Below are positions 4,715 to 8,653 of a DNA stretch of 8,653 nucleotides, piece after piece. Source of the stretch: Anaerolineales bacterium. Its GTDB lineage: Bacteria > Chloroflexota > Anaerolineae > Anaerolineales > UBA11858. Location: NCBI GenBank assembly GCA_015485245.1, contig WFTY01000483.1, positions 1 through 8,653 of the forward strand, in the 5' to 3' direction. The first letter of the stretch is position 1; each line of letters begins with the position of its first letter. Both the position numbers and the translations under genes were made by a program. A model generated the notes under the pieces. The model was not told the origin of the DNA and ran no database searches. It worked only from the letters and a program-made list of their open reading frames with translations.

Positions 4715-6123
4715 TGTCCCTGCGAGCCCGTCTGACGTTGCTGTATACAGCCCTGGTAGGGGGGATTTTGCTGCTGTTTGGCTTCGCTGTATACCAGGTG
4801 GTCAGCCAGAATCTCGTGCGTCAGATTGATGAGCTGTTGGCGCGTACTGCCACCGAGCTGATCGCCAGTACCCAATACACCGCCCTGGGGGGATTGAATT
4901 TTCGACCGGTTCCCGACCTGGAGTTGACCACCAACGTATACATTCAGGTTTGGGATCGCGGCACCGATCTGGTGTTTTCTTCTTCGTCTATTCAACACCT
5001 GCGTGAACCGATGGCGCCGTTAGATCGTTTGCCGGCGCGCCCGGTGTATCGCGTGACCTCAATCGGTGGTACCGAGCTGCGCGTGTTGAGCGTTCCCCTG
5101 GCTGCGGGGCGTCGCCTGGTGGGGACATTGCAAATCGGGGCCAACCTCGCCATCGTGCATGCTACTCAGCGGACGCTGTTGGTTGTGCTGATTGTGGGTA
5201 CGGTGATCGCGATGACTGTCGCCGCGATCGCTGTCTCACTGACCACGCAACAGGCGCTGGTTTCGCTGCAGCAGGCCACCGATATCGCCTTGCAGATCAC
5301 TCGCGCCGATGACCTTTCACGTCGTATCCCCTATCACGGCTCCCCAGAGGACGAGATCGGTCAGTTGATCCTGGCTTTCAACCAGACTTTAAGCCGTTTG
5401 GAGAACCTCTTTCAGTTGCAGCGCCGCTTTGTCGCCGATGTAAGCCATGAATTACGCACGCCACTGACGGTGATAAAAGGGAACGTCAATCTGTTGCGCC
5501 GTATGGGGTGCGCCGACGAAGATTCGCTAATCAGCATTGAAAGCGAAGTTGATCGGCTGACGCGCATGATCGGCGACTTGCTTTTACTGGCGCGCGTCGA
5601 ATCGGGTAAGCTCCCCATCGTGGAGGAGGAAGTTGAACTCGACACCTTGCTGCTCGAGGTGTTGGAACAGGGACGGGTGCTGGCGCACGGGCGAGTGGAC
5701 ATCCGCTTGGAAGGTATTGACCAGGTTCTTGTGTGTGGGGATCGCGACCGCCTCAAGCAGGTTGTGCTCAATCTGGTGGAGAATGCCATCAAATACACCC
5801 CCGAAGGTGGCGAGGTGGTGGTGGGGTTATCCAAAAACGAGGCCGAGGCCTGTCTGCTGGTGCGGGATAATGGGCCTGGCATCCCGGCTGAAGACCTCCC
5901 TCACATCTTTGAGCGCTTCTACCGTGCCGAGAAGTCGCGCACTCGTTCGGGGGATGGCAAAGGATTTGGGCTGGGGCTTTCGATCGCTTACTGGATCGTT
6001 CGCCGGCATGGCGGGCGCATCGAGGTGCGGTCTGCCGCCGGCGAGGGGACGACCTTTGAGGTTTACCTGCCGCTATATCGCGTGAGGGCGGAGCTTTCTC
6101 CTCAACGATCTGCTGAGCACTAA
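4714..6123 (+). CDS. Membrane sensor histidine kinase
   Basis: The product is 469 residues from ATG 4714, whose A is the last base of the regulator's TGA; a TTG at 4711 would add one residue. Order of parts: transmembrane helix 1 (about 8-30), an extracytoplasmic sensor region of about 120 residues (31-152), transmembrane helix 2 (about 153-176) and a HAMP linker (about 177-232, with SPEDEIGQLILAFNQ). The dimerisation domain carries phospho-accepting H245 in FVADVSHELRTPL. The ATPase domain has an N-box NLVENAIKYTP (353-363), G1 DNGPGI (385-390), F-box IFERFYR (398-404) and G2 GDGKGFGLGL (413-422). All catalytic motifs are intact. The extracytoplasmic part matches no sensor fold I recognise. 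It should phosphorylate the regulator encoded just upstream. Confidence 0.95.
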   Translation: MSLRARLTLLYTALVGGILLLFGFAVYQVVSQNLVRQIDELLARTATELIASTQYTALGGLNFRPVPDLELTTNVYIQVWDRGTDLVFSSSSIQHLREPMAPLDRLPARPVYRVTSIGGTELRVLSVPLAAGRRLVGTLQIGANLAIVHATQRTLLVVLIVGTVIAMTVAAIAVSLTTQQALVSLQQATDIALQITRADDLSRRIPYHGSPEDEIGQLILAFNQTLSRLENLFQLQRRFVADVSHELRTPLTVIKGNVNLLRRMGCADEDSLISIESEVDRLTRMIGDLLLLARVESGKLPIVEEEVELDTLLLEVLEQGRVLAHGRVDIRLEGIDQVLVCGDRDRLKQVVLNLVENAIKYTPEGGEVVVGLSKNEAEACLLVRDNGPGIPAEDLPHIFERFYRAEKSRTRSGDGKGFGLGLSIAYWIVRRHGGRIEVRSAAGEGTTFEVYLPLYRVRAELSPQRSAEH

Positions 6124-6143
6124 AAGCTGGTGGGTCACCGGGT

Positions 6144-6851
6144 TCATGGCGAGAGGGTGATGCCCAGCCGTCTGCTTGCCTGAACGCACAGGCTGGCCCC
6201 GCCGCTGTTTAGCCACTCGTCCAGGCGCGCGCTGGAACTTTTGCCTTTGCGCGCGTCGCTGTAGATTCCCACTCCCCAGTAGACGTACCGTATCGTCTCA
6301 GCGGCCCAGGCGAATTCAGGGCGCTGCGCCCCGGCGATCCCACCATTGTACCCGGCAAAGGCCAGGCGGATGTCGCCGTCGCGCGCGTCGAGCGCTCTTC
6401 GCAGGTAGGCTAATCCGCGCGCCGCGTTGATGCCCGGTTGGTAAGGGTCCTCCCCCGCGGCGAAATGGTAGGGCATCACCTGAAAAAGCCCCATCGCGCC
6501 AGCATGAGAGCGCGCCGCGGGATCGCCGCAGGATTCAATTTGCATGACGGTGGCGACCAGGTTGGGGTCCAGCCCCCAGGCGGCGCTCCAGCGCATGATG
6601 GCTGCTTCCCAGTATCGCACTGTGGGGGTGAACAACGGGGCGATTGTAACGGTTGCGTTCTCTGGTTGCGCGGGCTGTTCATGGGGGGACGCCTCCGGGG
6701 GCGGCAGGAAGAGCGCCATCAGGCCCCCCAGCACGAGCACAACCAGCGGGGGCAAGAGCATCCCCAGCGGGAGACGGAGACAGCCCCCGGAGGAGGGGAC
6801 TTCGGGGGCTGTTGGGAGGAGGTGTGGAAGTGAAGCTGCGTTGCGAGGCAT
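6144..6851 (-). CDS. Membrane-anchored lytic transglycosylase (SLT domain)
   Basis: The enzyme is expected to cut the MurNAc-GlcNAc bond of peptidoglycan, forming an anhydro product. The 235-residue protein has a cytoplasmic N-terminus (1-30), one transmembrane anchor (about 31-50, MLLPPLVVLVLGGLMALFL), a Pro/Glu-rich linker and a Slt70-type catalytic domain (about 76-175 and beyond). Motifs: QIES with the probable catalytic E106, AGAMGLFQVMP (117-127) and LAFAGYNGG (163-171). The segment after 175 has no family I recognise. The start at 6851 has no good ribosome binding site, so it may be coupled to the membrane-protein gene ending 24 bases upstream. Its 3' end lies 20 bases from the convergent kinase gene, and I see no convincing terminator between them. 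Confidence 0.9.
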   Translation of the reverse strand: MPRNAASLPHLLPTAPEVPSSGGCLRLPLGMLLPPLVVLVLGGLMALFLPPPEASPHEQPAQPENATVTIAPLFTPTVRYWEAAIMRWSAAWGLDPNLVATVMQIESCGDPAARSHAGAMGLFQVMPYHFAAGEDPYQPGINAARGLAYLRRALDARDGDIRLAFAGYNGGIAGAQRPEFAWAAETIRYVYWGVGIYSDARKGKSSSARLDEWLNSGGASLCVQASRRLGITLSP

Positions 6852-6875
6852 TTTTCAAGTGATGGAGGAGCTGGT

Positions 6876-7595
6876 TTAGAAACGAGTCTGGCGGTTCTCC
6901 TGAGATGAGCGGTTGCCGAAGGAGACGGGATGATACGTGGGTTCCTGGCTGTATTCGTTTTCGACGTATTCCACCTTTGGGGCCGGTCGGAAGGAACGGG
7001 CGCTCACGCCGCGCGTCGCGGAGACGCCTCGCCTTGAGCTGGTCGCTGTGCGGCTGCGGGTGGTAGTCGTCTTGCGTACTCTGCGCCCGGAGGTCAGGTT
7101 TGTCTGGCTGAAGATGCGGTCACCTGCGACTGAGATGGTGCCGATAATCAACACCCGGATCAACCAGACCATGATGGCCACGAAAATGGGGACGACTCGC
7201 AGAAGGGTCTGGCGGGCGATGACGGCGTTGCCCAGCGTCTCATGGTTGAGGATGGCGATGGAGACGCCCCACCAGGTGAGCATGGCGTTCATCAGGGCTG
7301 CCAGCATCCACGCGCCGAAGAGGTACCAGACCTCGGCGGGTTCGTCGCGCCCCTGCTCTGGGGTGAACAGACGGGCAATCCCGGCGAAGTCGATGCCGCA
7401 GAAGGCGATGGAGAGGATGGTGGCCCAGCGCACACCGAGAAAGGTGAGTTCGCCGAGCAGGTCGCTGAGGGCGAAGTCGGTGGTGGAGTAGTTGAAGAGT
7501 TCAAAGGCCAGCAGGGCAGTGACAATCAGCAGGCCGAATAACTGCCCGCGCTGCAGCCGTAGGCGTTTATTTGAGATGAACATTTGAGACAGCAT
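6876..7595 (-). CDS. Membrane protein of unknown function, four helices and a basic tail
   Basis: I do not recognise this 239-residue protein. It has a short basic N-terminus (RLRLQRGQ), then four predicted membrane helices at about 18-36, 50-75, 90-116 and 131-157. A hydrophilic C-terminal tail of about 80 residues (159-239) is rich in Arg, Ser and Thr, especially RRVRKTTTTRSRTATSSRR (171-189), and ends in a Tyr/Glu/Gln-rich stretch. The tail looks disordered and, by the positive-inside rule, cytoplasmic. GGAGG (complement of 7604-7608) lies eight bases before the ATG. It is the first gene of a probable operon with the lytic transglycosylase and sits behind a promoter carrying two operator-like repeats. 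A role in envelope or division control is only a guess from that context. Confidence 0.8.
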   Translation of the reverse strand: MLSQMFISNKRLRLQRGQLFGLLIVTALLAFELFNYSTTDFALSDLLGELTFLGVRWATILSIAFCGIDFAGIARLFTPEQGRDEPAEVWYLFGAWMLAALMNAMLTWWGVSIAILNHETLGNAVIARQTLLRVVPIFVAIMVWLIRVLIIGTISVAGDRIFSQTNLTSGRRVRKTTTTRSRTATSSRRGVSATRGVSARSFRPAPKVEYVENEYSQEPTYHPVSFGNRSSQENRQTRF

Positions 7596-7631
7596 GTGAA
7601 CATCCTCCGGGGTTAAGGTGGTCGTTGTAAA

Positions 7632-7651
7632 ACCAGAACAACCGTTCTGGT
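7632..7651. promoter_or_regulatory. Operator-like inverted repeat O1, LexA-box-like
   Basis: The two arms ACCAGAAC (7632-7639) and GTTCTGGT (7644-7651) are a perfect 8-bp inverted repeat around AACC. The core is GAAC-N4-GTTC, the form of the LexA box of Bacillus and several other phyla, although the outer bases here are A/T, not C/G. It starts about four bases after the leftward -10 and covers the predicted start of transcription, so a bound protein would block initiation. Confidence 0.7.
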
Positions 7652-7655
7652 CTTA

Positions 7656-7684
7656 AATATAGAATATTTGTTCTAAAAAGTCAA
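7656..7684 (-). promoter_or_regulatory. Sigma-70 promoter of the membrane protein/transglycosylase operon
   Basis: Read on the - strand, TTGACT (7684-7679) and TATATT (7661-7656) are separated by exactly 17 bases, close to the sigma-70 consensus in both hexamers. Transcription should start near 7648-7650, leaving a leader of about 55 bases that ends with GGAGG before the ATG at 7595. It is the best-looking promoter in the window, as expected of a promoter kept silent by a repressor. Confidence 0.85.
7660..7675. promoter_or_regulatory. Operator-like inverted repeat O2 in the promoter spacer
   Basis: TAGAAtatttgTTCTA has 5-bp matching arms, and its core, GAAT-ATTT-GTTC, differs at one base from the GAAC-N4-GTTC of O1. 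It lies between the -35 and -10 of the leftward promoter, the position where a repressor excludes polymerase. Its centre is 26 bp from that of O1, roughly two and a half helical turns. Confidence 0.6.
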
Positions 7685-7827
7685 GGGGCAAATTGAAAAC
7701 GTGGTGGGGAGCCAATAGTAAGCCGGTAGTTCTTTGCTTTTGCGCTATGTCCAGGTGGCTGTTGCCGGACGCAGGACACCTGATGAGAAAACCAGGACAA
7801 TCATCTATATTCCCGGCGAGGAATCTC

Positions 7828-7836
7828 TGCTACAAT
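7828..7836 (+). promoter_or_regulatory. Probable extended -10 promoter for the thiolase gene
   Basis: TGCTACAAT joins an extended TG to the hexamer TACAAT (7831-7836). The -35 position (about 7808-7813, TATTCC) is weak, as often seen with extended -10 promoters. The transcript would begin near 7843 and carry a leader of about 138 bases. Confidence 0.5.
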
Positions 7837-7885
7837 TTCCCCACCTTTTGCGCCTTGGTTGGCGGGCGATATGCCGGTCAATGAT

Positions 7886-7907
7886 GTGAGTGCTTGCTTT
7901 CACTCAC
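7886..7907. promoter_or_regulatory. Inverted repeat in the thiolase leader
   Basis: GTGAGTG (7886-7892) and CACTCAC (7901-7907) are a perfect 7-bp inverted repeat with an 8-base spacer. It lies about 45 bases downstream of the predicted start of transcription. It could be a DNA operator, for instance for a TetR-type lipid regulator, or an RNA hairpin; no T-run follows, so it is not a terminator. Confidence 0.5.
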
Positions 7908-7980
7908 GATGCGCATTTTCGACCAACGATCTGATGGCAACCGTTTTCTTCCAATGAATTGTTCATCAAGGAAAGGACTT

Positions 7981-8653
7981 ATGGCGGACAAATCTACTCA
8001 ACCGGTTATCCTTAGCGCCGTACGGACTCCTTCGGGGAGGTTCCAGGGTAGTTTGAGCGGCATCCCCGCCCCGAAGCTGGGTGCGCTGGTGGTGGAAGCA
8101 GCCGTAAAACGTGCCGGCATCGCCGACTCGGCGGAGGTTGCCGAAGTTTTCATGGGCAATGTGGTCTCCGCCGGATTGGGGCAAAACCCGGCCCGGCAGG
8201 CGGCCATCTTCGGCGGGTTGCCGGTTTCGGTGGGCGCGACGACTATCAACAAAGTGTGCGGCTCTGGCTTGAAAGCCGTGATGCTGGCGGCCTCGGGCGT
8301 GCGCGCCGGCGATGGCGAGTTGTTCGTCGCCGGGGGGATGGAGAGCATGAGCCGCGCCCCATTCCTGGTGGATGGCCGCGGCGGCAAACTGCGCTACGGC
8401 CACGCCCGGCTCACCGACGCGCTGCTTCATGACGGTTTGTGGGATCCTTTCGAAAATTGGGGCATGGGCAACGCCGCGGAGTTCATCGCCGAGGAATTTG
8501 CGATCACCCGGGAGGAAATGGACGAGCTGGCTTATAAAAGCCATATGCGGGCGCTCGCGGCCATCGATGCCGGCAAGTTCAAAGCTGAGATCGTCCCGGT
8601 GGAGGTCAAAGGGCGCAAGGGAGCGACGACGATTTTCGATACCGATGAAACCC
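7981..8653 (+). CDS. Thiolase / acetyl-CoA C-acetyltransferase (5' part)
   Basis: The frame is open from ATG 7981 to the window edge (224 codons; thiolases have about 390). Thiolases condense two acetyl-CoA to acetoacetyl-CoA or run the reverse cleavage in fatty-acid breakdown. The start MADKSTQPVILSAVRTPSGRFQGSL is typical. The catalytic nucleophile is C93 in TTINKVCGSGLKAVMLA, followed by GGMESMSRAPFLV and ITREEMDELAYKSHMRALAAIDAGKF. The His and second Cys of the active site lie beyond the window. AAGGA (7968-7972) is eight bases before the ATG. Biosynthetic and degradative thiolases cannot be told apart from this part alone, so no symbol is given. Confidence 0.93.
   Translation, partial: MADKSTQPVILSAVRTPSGRFQGSLSGIPAPKLGALVVEAAVKRAGIADSAEVAEVFMGNVVSAGLGQNPARQAAIFGGLPVSVGATTINKVCGSGLKAVMLAASGVRAGDGELFVAGGMESMSRAPFLVDGRGGKLRYGHARLTDALLHDGLWDPFENWGMGNAAEFIAEEFAITREEMDELAYKSHMRALAAIDAGKFKAEIVPVEVKGRKGATTIFDTDET

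Larger units (their letters stand above)
7596..7980. other. Divergent intergenic region
   Basis: This 385-base stretch separates the leftward membrane-protein operon from the rightward thiolase gene. The left third (7604-7684) holds the leftward promoter and its two inverted repeats. The right part holds an extended -10 (7828-7836), a leader of about 140 bases and a 7-bp inverted repeat. Between about 7685 and 7827 I see no convincing gene or structure; a 63-codon frame at 7693-7884 lacks a ribosome binding site and runs through the promoter. Confidence 0.7.

Noticed and set aside
6124..6143. Possible bidirectional terminator between the convergent kinase and transglycosylase genes
   Set aside because: Only a 4-bp GGTG/CACC pairing is available and there is no T-run on either strand.
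6438..6833. 131-codon + strand frame opposite the transglycosylase gene
   Set aside because: Gly/Arg-rich shadow of the SLT gene, whose catalytic motifs on the - strand are clear.
7752..7782. CAGGTG (7752-7757) and CACCTG (7777-7782) inverted repeat
   Set aside because: Six bases with a 19-base spacer is within chance for a region of this size, and it has no position relative to a promoter that suggests a function.
7693..7884. 63-codon + strand frame between the leftward operon and the thiolase gene
   Set aside because: No ribosome binding site, Cys/Trp-rich non-protein-like composition, and it runs through the extended -10 promoter at 7828-7836.

Overview
The window looks like a bacterial chromosome segment of moderately high GC. 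The gene order tuf - rpmG - tRNA-Trp - secE - nusG - rplK - rplA - rplJ - rplL is the classic translation/transcription cluster. The protein sequences and the acidic-tailed NusG would fit a Chloroflexota (Anaerolineae-like) genome. That placement is an inference from general feel, not from a search.

Positions 1-3990 hold the cluster, all on the + strand: the last codons of EF-Tu, ribosomal protein L33, a tRNA-Trp embedded between protein genes, SecE, NusG, L11, L1, L10 and L7/L12. The cluster carries layered RNA control. There are two copies of a small two-helix motif, one before rplK and one before rplA, which look like L1-binding autoregulatory sites with compensatory base changes. Before rplJ lies an L10-type leader of about 100 nt whose 3' strand can pair either backwards (closing the leader) or forwards (with the left arm of an intrinsic terminator). 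This is a readable termination/antitermination switch. A strong intrinsic terminator closes the cluster after rplL. The rpoB/rpoC genes that usually follow rplL are not there.

Positions 4000-6123 (+ strand) encode a two-component system: an OmpR-family response regulator and a membrane histidine kinase whose start codon overlaps the regulator's stop codon. A probable extended -10 promoter lies just after the rplL terminator.

Positions 7684-6144 (- strand) hold a probable two-gene operon that converges on the kinase gene: an unrecognised four-helix membrane protein with a long basic C-terminal tail, followed by a membrane-anchored lytic transglycosylase. Its promoter is unusually clear (TTGACT, 17 bp, TATATT) and is occupied by two inverted repeats of the form GAAC-N4-GTTC. 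One lies between the -35 and -10, the other over the predicted start of transcription. This is the layout of a repressed promoter, and the motif resembles the Gram-positive-type LexA (SOS) box. A damage-inducible envelope-remodelling operon is the most interesting hypothesis in the window, but the identity of the repressor is not proven here.

Positions 7685-8653 hold an intergenic region with an extended -10 promoter and a perfect 7-bp inverted repeat, then the 5' two-thirds or so of a thiolase (acetyl-CoA acetyltransferase) gene running off the end of the window.
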